Assembly: GCA_025765595.1 (NCBI GenBank)
Contig: JAIVFH010000019.1
Location: forward strand, 186,001-250,000
Direction of reading: 5' to 3'
Length of the DNA stretch: 64,000 bases
Origin: Obelidium mucronatum
Taxonomy: Eukaryota; Chytridiomycota; Chytridiomycetes; Chytridiales; Chytriomycetaceae
Shown here: positions 8,861 to 18,861 of the stretch, piece by piece
Layout: every line of letters starts with the position of its first letter
Numbering within the stretch: position 1 is the first letter of the stretch
The notes under the pieces: generated by a model
Seen by the model: the letters and a program-made list of their open reading frames with translations, nothing else
Told to the model about the DNA's origin: nothing
The model's database searches: none
Program-made: the position numbers and the translations under genes

Positions 8861-11800
8861 TGCAGCGAGTGGATCACACTGCAAACTTATCTCGCAAACT
8901 ACAAGCTATTTCTCTACCCTTTAAACGTGACGACACTAATAAATATTTTTTTAACAACATTTCAGACGCACTAAATTCAACATACAATTCAATCATCCAC
9001 ACACCAAAACCTTCGTCAAAACCACAACCCACAAAATATCCACCTCCACAACCACCAACAAAACCGAATCTAGAAGCAATCAACATTAACAACAAAATCG
9101 AAAACCCCGTAGAAAACCCAAAAACTAATTATATGCAACTTTTCTCAACACAAACAGATGACAAACCAATAAACGACATCAACAAACCAAACCAAACGAT
9201 CAGTCTATGGACTCTCCTCACGATAAACGAAAAATGGATACCAGCCGTACTCGACACAGGAGCTGGAGAATCTAACATGAGCTATTCACTCGCATCACTA
9301 ATAACAGATACTAAAAATTTTAAACAAACACCAAAACCCACAACATATACAGGAATCAACGGGGACGGACCAACAACAAACCAATACATAGAACTGCAAT
9401 TTTACTTCAGAGGATCGAAAGGAGAATATACCAAAATCACAGCCAATTTCAGACTAATCAACTTCCCCGGACACCTTATTTTAATCGGAAACGATATTCT
9501 AAAACCTCTTAACTTCTTACCACACCAACCAGAAAAACACCAACCATTCGGAATCATTGCCGCACACCCAGAAATCGTCATACCATGCTCCTCTTCACAC
9601 ACCATCGACACCAACCACCTAAACGGAACACTAAAAACTAACGAAACATACGTCACAGACTCCAACACCAATCCAGCAGAAAAAATACCCTCAATCCCAT
9701 TTCATCCATCACCAAATATAACAAACTCCCTCCTCGCTAACCCAAACTACCCTAATTCAAACCCACCCAAATATCCATTCCCCATCCCACCACAATCTTC
9801 AATCGTCAACGACCCCGATGAATACATTTCGAAACACGAAGCAGAAAAATTGATGGAATCCTTAGGACTGAACCGAAACAACTCAAAAACACCAAAAGAA
9901 TTCGAAGAACTACTAAGACAAGAAGACACACTCCATATAGACTTATCACACCCACAATTAACAATATGGTTTATAATAGAAATAATACGATCCCGCTACA
10001 AAGCTTTCAGCTACCCAGGAAACGAACTTGGATCATGCAACCTACACCCATTTACTTTAAACCTCCACACTCCACTCCCAAAATCCCCGCCACCACGACA
10101 CCACTCACCAGAAGATTTAGAAGTATTGAAAAAAGAAGCAGAAAAATGGGTTAAACTTGGACGATGGGAAATTTGCAAAAATCCCACTTTTATTTCAAAC
10201 ACACTAACAACCCAAAAGTCCCCCACAAAACCCAAAAAAGCAGCAATAGACTACAGAACAGTCAACGACCATACTATTCCGGACAACTACCCAGCAGAGA
10301 GCGTCGCAGCAGTAAAAGATTTCGTCAGGAGAAAAAACGCGAATTTTTTCACAATGGGCGACCTTACCGCATTCTTCAAACAAATACTAATAACCAACCA
10401 AGAAGACAGAAACGCGATGGCCTTTAGAATCAGAAACAAAGTCTATTGCCCAACACACACTGACTATGGCCCAACAAATGCGCCCCCAAACGCAAAAAGG
10501 AACACGGATATCGCACTACGAGGATTAATAGATGAGATCATGAAAATTTTTATTGATGATTTTACTACAGCCGAACAATCCATTATACCGCACCTAACTC
10601 AAATCACCCAAATACTAGACAGATTCATAGCCGCAAACTTAAAAATCAGCCTTCAAAAGACATTCTTTCTCTTCCGCGGAATCCTACTACTCGGCGCCTA
10701 CATCCATAAAGATGGAATCAGTCCAGACCCAAGAAAAACTGAATCCATCACATCACTGCAACCGCCGAAATACGCCGATTCACTCTGGTCATTCTACGGA
10801 CTTGGCATCTACTACCAAGACTTCATCCAAAACTTCGCCGAAAGAAGCAAACCAATACTAAACACTATTACTTCAGCACTACAAACATACCACAAGTCAC
10901 CACAACACATCAAAACATTAGAAAAGAAAAAACAAAATGAACTCCTACAACCACCCGAACTACCATCAACTCTAGACTCAACTGCGAAAAAACTCAGCCA
11001 AGCCTCAACACGTCCAACAGTCGCCCAAACCCCACTTATAAACATCAACAAAATAATTAACGAACCCTTCTACAAGTTAGGAAACACCGCAAAAAAGAAA
11101 ACCAATCAAGCACTGAAGAAATTCATGACAAACTACGAAATCAACTGGACCGACGAATTAAAAACAGCGTTCGAAGACATCAAATCAGCCATCGCCTCAC
11201 CACCAGTCTTAGCAAACATCAGAGACTCCCGAGAATACCATATGATAGTTCACTGCGACGCTTGCATGGAAGGATTCAATACTACAGTCGAACAAAGACA
11301 ACCAAATGGGTCCTTACTTCCAGTAGCGTTTTTCTCCAGAACTACTACAAAAGAAGAAAAGAACCAACCACCAATAGAAATCGAAGCAGGAAACATACTA
11401 TGGGGACTCAGAAAAGCAAGAGCTTATATCAACGGCGCCCCTTTCACCTTAATCACAGACCACCGAAGCCTACTCTGGATAAAAGAATACAACGGAGACA
11501 GTAACAAACTAATCAGATGGTCAATGGAACTAACAGAATACAACAGATTTATGACAACAGTACACAGACCCGGACGTCTACACATTCTACCAGACATCCA
11601 ATCCAGAATCATCGGCGCAACACCCGCAGAATCATACGATCCAAACCAACAGCAAAAAACAGCGCAATTAATAACTTCTCTCTACCAATCACTCCAACAA
11701 ACCCAATTCCCACAAACAACACTACAACATTCAAAAACAACAAACACTAACTATCACACCACAGAATTCAACACAAACCACGAACTTATTCCATTTATAA

Positions 11801-13362
11801 AAACAGCAATACTAACCGACAAAACCTCTCTCCAAATAATTAGATCCCTGCCAAAAGAAAACATCAAAACCGAAATACCACCAGAAGCAACAGCAGACGA
11901 ATCGAAACTACCAAAATCTTTCAACAAAACAGATTGGATTTTCGAAAAACCTGGAATACTACTACACCATTCCTTCATATCGAACGAATACAAATGGCGC
12001 ATCTACGCTCCATCATCCATCCACAACAAGCTATTTAACCATTACCACGATAAATTATTACACCCAGGACACACTAATTCTTACTTTAACCTAGCAAAAG
12101 ATTTTTACTTTCCAGGACTTTCAAGAAACCTAACAAAATACATCAAACACTGCCACACCTGCCAACTAGCAAAAACCCCAACACATACAGAACACGGAAA
12201 TCTTCAACCATCAATCCACGAAAAACTAGGCCGCTGGACACACATAATTTCTGACGATATGACCGGACTTCCCACCACATCAAGAGGAAACGACACGGCC
12301 TGGATACTAATGGACCTACATTCAACAAGAATCCACATCTTCCCTTGCAAATCTACAACAAACACAACTGACAGAGCAATTATTTTTCGTGACAGATACA
12401 TACCACTCCACGGAATCCCATCACATTGGCGAAGCGATCGCGACCCAAAATTTTCAAGCCAACTCTGGTCCGACCTCTCGAACCTACTAGGATTCAAAGT
12501 AGCCCTAGCAACCACAAGCCAACACCATTCGGAAGGAACAATCGAAAGAGCAATCTACACCTGCAGAAACCTCCTACGAACCTCAAGTTCTCACCTACAA
12601 AATGAATGGGACACAAACATCGCAGCAATAGAATTCGCCTACAATTCCATGATCAACGACGAATCAAAATTATCCCGATTCGAAGTAGATTTAGGATACC
12701 AACCAAAATCCCCCGCCCACATCACTACAGACAACCACTCAATCAAACTCAACGAACATTCAACTTTACTCAACCACTTAAAATCAATCGATCTACTTGT
12801 CAAAGACTTAGCTACAGAAGCAGCAACAGCAATGAAAGTACACTTCGACAACAAACACAAACATATCGAATTCAACGTCGACGACTTAGTTAAAATTAAC
12901 TCCAAAGACATCCCAGGACACCAAAACAAAATCACCCACAGATTCATCGGACCCTACAAAGTAATCCAAGTACTACAACACGACAACTACAGAATATTAC
13001 TACCAGCAAAATACTCCCGAATCAATGATACATTCCATATATCAAAACTACAAAAATACCATGAACCGCTACCCGGACAAAACCCAGCCTTCGAAGAACC
13101 AGACTTCGACATAATCGACGGAGAAAAAGAATACGAAGTCGCCACAATACTTGAACACAGATACAACAAGAGATTGAACCCAACAAAAGTATCTTACAAA
13201 ATCAGATGGACTGGATTCGGACCGGACTACGACACTTGGAAACCCTCAACAGATCTTACCCATTGTACCGAACTTATCGAAGACTACTGGACGAGGACAA
13301 AACAAAAACCACACAAATGTGCCTTACCAATAGTTCTTTCGGAGGGGGGGGATGTTGCGTGA
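8860..13362 (+). CDS. pol: Pol polyprotein: protease, RT, RNase H, integrase, chromodomain
   Basis: About 1500 aa, in the -1 frame relative to gag; the first ATG at 8860 overlaps the gag stop as TGATG, although the frame is also open upstream, so either reinitiation or frameshifting is possible. Protease has the DTGA active-site motif near 9256. The RT part has a FIDD catalytic box near 10550. RNase H shows the HCDAC and ITDHRSLLW motifs near 11250-11475. The integrase shows an HHCC zinc site (12050-12170) and the three acidic residues in SDDMTG, SDRDPKF and SEGTIER. A chromodomain (from EYEVATILEHR to WKPSTDL) ends the protein. The stop at 13360-13362 is inside the 3' LTR, so the last codons are shared with the polypurine tract and LTR. 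Confidence 0.95.
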   Translation: MQRVDHTANLSRKLQAISLPFKRDDTNKYFFNNISDALNSTYNSIIHTPKPSSKPQPTKYPPPQPPTKPNLEAININNKIENPVENPKTNYMQLFSTQTDDKPINDINKPNQTISLWTLLTINEKWIPAVLDTGAGESNMSYSLASLITDTKNFKQTPKPTTYTGINGDGPTTNQYIELQFYFRGSKGEYTKITANFRLINFPGHLILIGNDILKPLNFLPHQPEKHQPFGIIAAHPEIVIPCSSSHTIDTNHLNGTLKTNETYVTDSNTNPAEKIPSIPFHPSPNITNSLLANPNYPNSNPPKYPFPIPPQSSIVNDPDEYISKHEAEKLMESLGLNRNNSKTPKEFEELLRQEDTLHIDLSHPQLTIWFIIEIIRSRYKAFSYPGNELGSCNLHPFTLNLHTPLPKSPPPRHHSPEDLEVLKKEAEKWVKLGRWEICKNPTFISNTLTTQKSPTKPKKAAIDYRTVNDHTIPDNYPAESVAAVKDFVRRKNANFFTMGDLTAFFKQILITNQEDRNAMAFRIRNKVYCPTHTDYGPTNAPPNAKRNTDIALRGLIDEIMKIFIDDFTTAEQSIIPHLTQITQILDRFIAANLKISLQKTFFLFRGILLLGAYIHKDGISPDPRKTESITSLQPPKYADSLWSFYGLGIYYQDFIQNFAERSKPILNTITSALQTYHKSPQHIKTLEKKKQNELLQPPELPSTLDSTAKKLSQASTRPTVAQTPLININKIINEPFYKLGNTAKKKTNQALKKFMTNYEINWTDELKTAFEDIKSAIASPPVLANIRDSREYHMIVHCDACMEGFNTTVEQRQPNGSLLPVAFFSRTTTKEEKNQPPIEIEAGNILWGLRKARAYINGAPFTLITDHRSLLWIKEYNGDSNKLIRWSMELTEYNRFMTTVHRPGRLHILPDIQSRIIGATPAESYDPNQQQKTAQLITSLYQSLQQTQFPQTTLQHSKTTNTNYHTTEFNTNHELIPFIKTAILTDKTSLQIIRSLPKENIKTEIPPEATADESKLPKSFNKTDWIFEKPGILLHHSFISNEYKWRIYAPSSIHNKLFNHYHDKLLHPGHTNSYFNLAKDFYFPGLSRNLTKYIKHCHTCQLAKTPTHTEHGNLQPSIHEKLGRWTHIISDDMTGLPTTSRGNDTAWILMDLHSTRIHIFPCKSTTNTTDRAIIFRDRYIPLHGIPSHWRSDRDPKFSSQLWSDLSNLLGFKVALATTSQHHSEGTIERAIYTCRNLLRTSSSHLQNEWDTNIAAIEFAYNSMINDESKLSRFEVDLGYQPKSPAHITTDNHSIKLNEHSTLLNHLKSIDLLVKDLATEAATAMKVHFDNKHKHIEFNVDDLVKINSKDIPGHQNKITHRFIGPYKVIQVLQHDNYRILLPAKYSRINDTFHISKLQKYHEPLPGQNPAFEEPDFDIIDGEKEYEVATILEHRYNKRLNPTKVSYKIRWTGFGPDYDTWKPSTDLTHCTELIEDYWTRTKQKPHKCALPIVLSEGGDVA
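13341..13352 (+). promoter_or_regulatory. Polypurine tract
   Basis: Twelve purines (GGA, a run of eight G, A) end exactly at the 3' LTR; this is the usual plus-strand primer. It lies within pol codons for Glu-Gly-Gly-Asp. Confidence 0.85.
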
Positions 13363-13694
13363 TATTCAATCCCACTTTATTTATGTTTCCACTCCTAACA
13401 AATTAGTCCCGCCAACACAAACTAGTTTGGATCTATCCAAAAATAAACCAACTTAGTCCTTTATTCGTTTACTTCAGTTATCGTTATGACCGCTACTACT
13501 CGCTCGGCCAAAAAGGCCACAGCTAATATTCCTGCTACCGCGTCGTTCTTAGCGCCCACTGCCTCGAGCAGTGCTAAAACTTCCCATTCGAAGCCCTCTA
13601 CGGACGGCCATTCCAGCCCTCCAGACGCTTCTTATGCGGCCATCGCTAGTTCCACTAGCGTTATGCGCCCACAGGCCCAGCCTGAGCCGCAACA
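13353..13694 (+). repeat. 3' LTR
   Basis: Identical by eye to 6994-7335, and it therefore contains a second copy of the gag start (ATG at 13486). That frame runs only three codons past the LTR and stops at 13702-13704 in flanking TEN1 pseudogene sequence. Confidence 0.96.
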
Positions 13695-14050
13695 TACTGA
13701 TTGACACGAGTCTGATTGGAGTTCTTGACAAACACAACTCCAAAGACCTCTTCCAGTTCATTGGCGATATGGAAGAATACAGCGAGGTATAAACAAACCA
13801 ATCAGTCGATGCAGGAGTGGAAACGCTTCATCCTCTTACTCTTACATGCAACACCCTTCATCCAAAACTACTTCCGCCCAATGAACGGACAAACTCTTCA
13901 GCGTCGAAACAAAGCCTATTCGAATGCGCGAATCACGGAAGTTGCACTTTTCGATAAGGCACTCATGGCAGCCAGGCGAGTTTACGATGCGCCGTGCGTT
14001 TTTGAATTCAATTCGAGAATATTAAAAACGATGATACATGTGAAATATTG
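13695..14050 (+). pseudogene. TEN1: TEN1 pseudogene, 3' part (downstream of retrotransposon)
   Basis: It begins with the second TACTG copy and continues exon 2 (IDTSLIGVLD to FIGDMEEYSE), intron 2 and exon 3 (FIQNYFRPMNG). Compared with 30707-31258 it lacks about 12 bases within the C-terminal helix motif (ARIMRNMEGLD has become ARITEV) and has a run-on C-terminus. Together with the lost donor upstream this is a non-functional copy. Confidence 0.82.
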
Positions 14051-14118
14051 ATTGATTGTATTTGGTTTATTGAGTCAAAAGAGGAAGATAAACAAAAGAG
14101 ATATAATTGAATCAAAGG

Positions 14119-14199
14119 GGGTTCAGTGTTAGCCAGGGAAAACTGCTACTCGAGAGTTTTCCCTGTTACCAGCGGGAGCCACGAGGAGGCCCTGAACCC
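14119..14199. repeat. Hairpin-forming segment, left arm
   Basis: An inner perfect stem AGGGAAAACT (14135-14144) pairs with AGTTTTCCCT (14155-14164) across a 10-nt loop. An outer stem GGGTTCAG (14119-14126) pairs with CTGAACCC (14192-14199). The same structure is kept at 30504-30584. It could be a structured RNA or a transcription terminator shared by converging units. Confidence 0.7.
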
Positions 14200-14494
14200 A
14201 AATCCCGCCATTACCTTTTGATCGCGTCCTTCCATTTGACGTCCCAACAGTCTCGAAAAAGCGGTCCACACAACAAGAACCAACTCAACCAAAATAACTC
14301 CCCTTCAACTACTCGCTTTTGAATGAAAGTAAATAAAGAGCAAACCCCAATTTCGTTTTTTGTTTTTTATGAAATTGTTTTTTATGAAACAATATTAAAT
14401 ATCCGGCTTGGAAGCGGGTTTTTTAATGGCCAATTGTTATTTTTTTTTTTGTTTTTTATATTTTTTTTTATATTTTTTTATGTTTTTTTTTTAT

Positions 14495-14544
<50 letters not shown>

Positions 14545-15930
14545 GCTCTTTTGGGTTTTGGCGGAGTAGGAGGGGTTCGGTGCGGGAAGTTGTGTCCCCG
14601 ACTTACATGTTCGAGAGCAGCTAGGAGTTCCATCCAGTTCCGATTCCAGATCCAAGTTTTTTTCAAGTTGCTGTTTTTTATACAAAAAAAGAAAAGAAAA
14701 CGGAGGGAAAAAGGCCTCCCTATTTATACCTTTTTCCCAATATTTGACAATTTGACAGAATTGTCAGGTCATGAAATCAGAACGACACACGAAAAAGGTG
14801 GTAACCGATGGTGGTGGTGTGTCGAGACATATTCCAAACCCTACTAAATACAGTGCTGCGGTTCGAACGCGATTTTCAGATGTTGATAATTCGGTGGTTT
14901 GTGTTTTCGCAGTTGGTGTTGGAAAAAACATTTTGAGGCCAAAGGGCTGAATGCCACCAGTCAACGGAGAACGCGTTGTGGACGGAGCCATCGAGAACCC
15001 ACGCCACTAATAGCGAAAGCTTATTGCACTGAATAGATGTTAAGACTTAGCTGTGGCATGCAGCTTGCAGATGGCCATCAGACCGCTGTGAGTGGTTTAA
15101 GCAGTCAATCGAACCAAACGCGTCCGCTACAACCACCCAAATACAGAGATCCACGCAAATCCAAAGATCACCATATTTTAATAAGATAGACCAGATTCTG
15201 AACGGTCGACAAGCTGTCCGCATGTGGGAAGATGTATGTGTGGTGGTTGTGGCAAACTTCACTCTCCTCGATCGGCACAGCACTCCCTCGCATAACCACG
15301 CGTAAAATTGCATGGCTGGATTTGATGATAGATTTTTACTCCGCGTTCGTGTTATCATCAGTATTTAGTAATGAAGGATCTGACGTTTTGATCTGTTGTG
15401 GTTGTGATATCTTGGAGCTCAACGACGATAAGAAGGGGAGACTCGATATAATAGCATTAGAATATCCGCGAAGATACAAAATAAACTGCGTCAAAAGCTG
15501 CTGGTGTATGACAATATATTGGATTGAATTTGGGTCTCATAGTCTTTCGTTCCACACACAACCAGCTTTGAATACCATTAGCAATTCGAGGAGAAAACTT
15601 ATAAATCTTGTTTCGATGAACGGTTTTGCTGGCTGGGCTCATCGATCCATTTCTTTTCCTTGATGGAATTCGATGGATTGGTTGTGAAGGACAACACTCT
15701 TCACCATCAGTATTCAACTCTAAATAAACGGGTTAAAAAGAAGATTATCATAAGATACTGTAAACAAAAAAAAAGTCAAGAAACGCGCCACTCCACCTCC
15801 AATGCCCACTGCCCACGCCTACTGCAGCAAATTGAGTAAACCTGACCTGTTTCAGCTATTTTATATTACTGCTGTCTCCAAAATCCTAGTACAACAAGAT
15901 CATTTGAGTCGTTGATGCAGAGGTTTCCCG
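14200..15930. other. Non-coding part of the left arm
   Basis: It holds a T homopolymer block (about 14440-14543), the minus-strand TATA box (14720-14728) and ATG-GTAAGT module (14633 down to 14601), and about 900 bp in which apparent open frames are not kept in the other arm. The longest frame (15232-15663, plus) is broken by stops in the right arm, so I do not call it a gene. Confidence 0.6.
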
Positions 15931-16750
15931 ATTTTGCGTCTTCAACGACATTTTGAAAGAATAAGGAAATCTAGAAGAACGTTCCAGGCCGTGCTTTTCT
16001 TCAAAGTGAAAAACTTCACATTGAATTTGGTAATTCGGATTGTATTGTGTTGTGGGGGAAGTTGTAGGTTGCTTGAACATTCTTCTGGAACCACAACGCC
16101 AAGACCAAAGAGAGCTGGTTCATGACCAAGATTGCAATGCTTTCAAACCATTTACAATCAATTGTTTGGGCTGCGCCATTTACGCGTTTGATAGAAATCT
16201 TGGTGAAGTGTCACAACCGGTTATGGGAATGTACGCGTTGTTGGCTAAAGCATATTCTGCATTCCTTTGGAAAAAGATTGACTCACTGCCACGAAGCCAA
16301 AGACGATGCTTCTTTTTTGGCAATAGAATAGTCAGCCATTCGGAGTTCTCCTCTACACTGTTTTCTTGGTCACCTTCGCCGTTCTTATGGCGGAGCATTT
16401 CCCTTCTCCTTTGAATTATGTTCTTGTTTCTGAACCTGATATCATTTTTCCTCGGGCTGTACAAGACTCACTAACGTTGGGGAAAGATGGTGCGAATTCG
16501 CAGCATGTATTCCCTTGATTTTGATGGCGCTCACTTTCTAATACAATAAGGATGGATTAATCAGAGTGAATCGGCGTATTCCTACATGCTTTGGTATTTT
16601 ATTAAGAAAATAAGAATATTCATGTTGATGGGTCGCGTTTTGCCTTACATGAAACCAAAGCCCAAGCAAAAGACGAAGATCAAATTATGGATTCGGCGGG
16701 CCAGTCAATTAGCGACTGTGCTCGCATTGAGGGACTCTGAGGTAGGCTAG
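15930..16750 (+). CDS. Unrecognised multi-exon gene or gene remnant
   Basis: Protein-like stretches lie in successive frames: one around 16070-16300 (containing AIYAFDRNLGEVSQPVMGMY), one around 16350-16510 (containing HFPSPLNYVLVSEPDIIFP) and one around 16555-16745 (containing YSYMLWYFIKKIRIF). GT..AG borders can be placed between them, for example GTAATT near 16030 to TTGTAG near 16069, but I cannot build one certain model. No family is recognised. It could be a small membrane-associated protein or a decaying gene at the edge of the inverted repeat. Confidence 0.3.
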
Positions 16751-16838
16751 GAACACGACCAAAATCTTACTCACGAATCCCAAGACATCGGCCCAAAAGA
16801 GACCTCAGCATTTCAACAGGGTCGCCAAACGCTCGCGA

Positions 16839-18656
16839 ATGATATTGATTCTCTGCTTGGTCCTATTGAGTCTCGGAGTACTGTATCTTTATCGCTCGAA
16901 CCTTGTTGGTACAGCGATTCTCTACTATGAATCCGCGACTCCTTCCCAATCAGCACCAAACGCGAGTCAAATCATAATACTTCCTTCAAAAAACTCAACG
17001 TCTGCAAAGTTGAACCTATTGGCAAAATCTCGCTCATCTGAAAGTGGCTGTCCACGTAAGAAACCAGCACTCATTGGAATATTGACAACCACAGACCCCC
17101 TCAATACTGCCAGAAGACAAATATTGCGTAAGAAATACTCTGAAATTAATAGAAGCCTAGCCGAGTCAAATAATGATCAAATTGATGTTGTGTTCTTTTT
17201 TGGAACTCCAATGACCGTGGAGGGTAAAAGGCTATTACAGGCAGAGCAACTGAAGTACCCGGAGGATGTTGTTGTCGCCAATATACCAGAGTTAAGAGAT
17301 GACGGCAAAATTCTGGAGTGGTTTCTCTGGGCAAGGGACTACATGTATTCACCCCACGACGTGCAGCATGGAGAATGGTGTCCCAAATATCGCTACATTG
17401 GAAAAGGTGATGATGATTCCGTGATCCATTTGGAGCGTTTATCGCGTTTGTTGAGGCACCTTCCGGCATCAAATTCGGTGGATTTTGTTGGTTGCTATTT
17501 TGAAAATATGATTCGTGGATTTATTGTTAAAGGAATGAGTGGCATGTAAGGTTACCGTTATCGCTTTTATTATTTTTTAAACTTCTACTTTTTCTATCAT
17601 ACTGGCACACTAAGGCTTTACCTTCTGTCCTGGGAGCTTGTTGAATGGATCAAATATTCCCCGATTCCGCGGACTGATTTGCATGGAATTGAAGACATCC
17701 AAGTTGCCGTCTGGTTGCAAAAATCGAAAATCAACCTTTCCTATCAGCAAGTACCAAATAATCAATTCCATGACTATCGGTACAGCAAGAAGCCGTATAA
17801 TTGGTATGACAGGGAAATTACTAACGAAACAGTTGTCGTTCATTATTGCAAGCAAGTCGAAGCGTTACGGGAATGTGTTGATCAATTATATCAGTAAGCA
17901 CTCCTTTTTTTCTTTCATGAATTTTAAACTCCTCTCTGTTTCAGTGGGGTGCCTCCTGTAGAAAAATATGGGAAGAATTTCACCCGAAGCTCAATTTCAC
18001 AAAAGTACATAGGATGGAAAGAAGTAAAAGACTTGGCTTTGGAGTTAGGCATGGAGATATCTGCAAAGACTTCTCAACTCATTCTCGAACAAAGTAAAAA
18101 CGTGACAACCGCAAGTCTTACAGAATACAAGCACACATTACTGGCCAATTTGGCGTTGGAAAGAGCGAAATCTGTCAATATTCCGTTAGTGTCTGTGGAC
18201 AACTATATGGTCACTCGTCTCGACGAAAAACAATACCACACCATTGACCGATTTATTGCTGAACGCGCGTTTGTTCAACGGATGGGATCTCTTGGCATTG
18301 GTCCAGCTTTTATTGCAGCGACTGAGTTATCGGCTTTTGTTGCCGAAGTTATAAAACTGCGTCCTCTTGAAAAGGGGGAGTTCGATTTAATCCTCACCAC
18401 AGACCATGTCTCAACTCGGTTGAGACAATTGCACATGGAGGCAAACACAAACCCGAAGGAAATAGCAGAGCATATTTTGAAGCTTCATTTGGCCAAACCA
18501 AATGAAAGTTTCGACTTTGCTTTTGTTGCCTATTTTTTGCCAATTCGGCGACATAGCCCTGCTGTAGGCAACGAGGAGATAAGGCGAATCGCAGATAGCT
18601 TGTCTGATTATGCCACGTTCAATGAAACATATATTGAAGAAGTATTTGGGGTGTGA
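16839..18656 (+). CDS. GT31 (beta-1,3-galactosyltransferase-like) glycosyltransferase, paralogue 1
   Basis: A type II Golgi enzyme: a short cytoplasmic start, one hydrophobic anchor (residues about 1-17) and then a lumenal part. Exon 1 has the family blocks ALIGILTTT, ARRQILRKKY, FFFGTP, DGKILEWFLWARD and the metal-binding YIGKGDDDSV. Exon 2 (from about 17610) has the acceptor-side block ELVEWIKYSPIP and GIEDIQVAVWL, and VVHYCK. Exon 3 (from about 17945) adds about 235 residues of alpha-helical C-terminal domain that I cannot assign. Intron junctions restore the frame (GT at about 17549, AG about 17609; GT about 17894, AG 17944). About 567 aa. It probably builds cell-wall or glycoprotein beta-1,3 linkages. 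It is the first of three tandem copies on the same strand. Confidence 0.88.
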
Positions 18657-18861
18657 AGGGACAGACACGGTTGAGTGGCACTGTAGATTCAATTTCACTT
18701 TTATTGCATAATAAACGAGTGGCTGTTGTTTGTTTATTGACATATGTTTGTCACGATACCAGAATCTCAAAAGTGAATTCTGAACTATTTTTGCTTTTTG
18801 ACAGCCGCGGCCAATCTGGCAGAGTGGATTACCCGCCAAACAAAAAACATACGTTCCTCGA

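Larger units (their letters stand above)
6994..13694 (+). mobile_element. Complete Ty3/gypsy chromodomain LTR retrotransposon (chromovirus)
   Basis: A 6701-bp element bounded by two 342-bp LTRs beginning TGTTGC and ending GCAACA, with a 5-bp target duplication. The LTRs look identical base for base, so the insertion is very recent. Internal order is gag, then protease, reverse transcriptase, RNase H, integrase and a C-terminal chromodomain. Both reading frames are open over their full length. The layout is unusually compact: gag starts inside the 5' LTR and pol ends inside the 3' LTR. The element sits in a decayed TEN1 copy. Confidence 0.97.
6790..15840. repeat. Left arm of large inverted repeat, interrupted by the retrotransposon
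   Basis: Without the 6701-bp element (6994-13694), this arm is about 2.3 kb and is the reverse complement of 28890-31265. Matching landmarks are the TEN1 exons, an about 80-nt hairpin segment, an A/T homopolymer block, a TATA box with a short exon-like ATG, and about 900 bp of non-coding sequence ending with a segment containing GGCGCCACTCCACCTCC (right) or CGCGCCACTCCACCTCC (left). Divergence is uneven: 14085-14915 is nearly identical to the other arm, while both flanks differ by roughly one base in ten by eye. Confidence 0.85.

Noticed and set aside
13486..13704. Separate short gene after the retrotransposon
   Set aside because: It is the gag start duplicated in the 3' LTR and stops within a few codons of flanking DNA.
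14323..14847. Open frame through the T tract (Phe-rich)
   Set aside because: A homopolymer artefact; length differs between the repeat arms and nothing is conserved.
14850..14880. Possible tRNA because of a GGTTCGAAC motif
   Set aside because: No matching T-stem, acceptor stem or anticodon arm could be formed around it.
15232..15663. 143-codon frame in the left arm
   Set aside because: The matching region of the right arm has stops and frame changes, so there is no sign of protein-level conservation.
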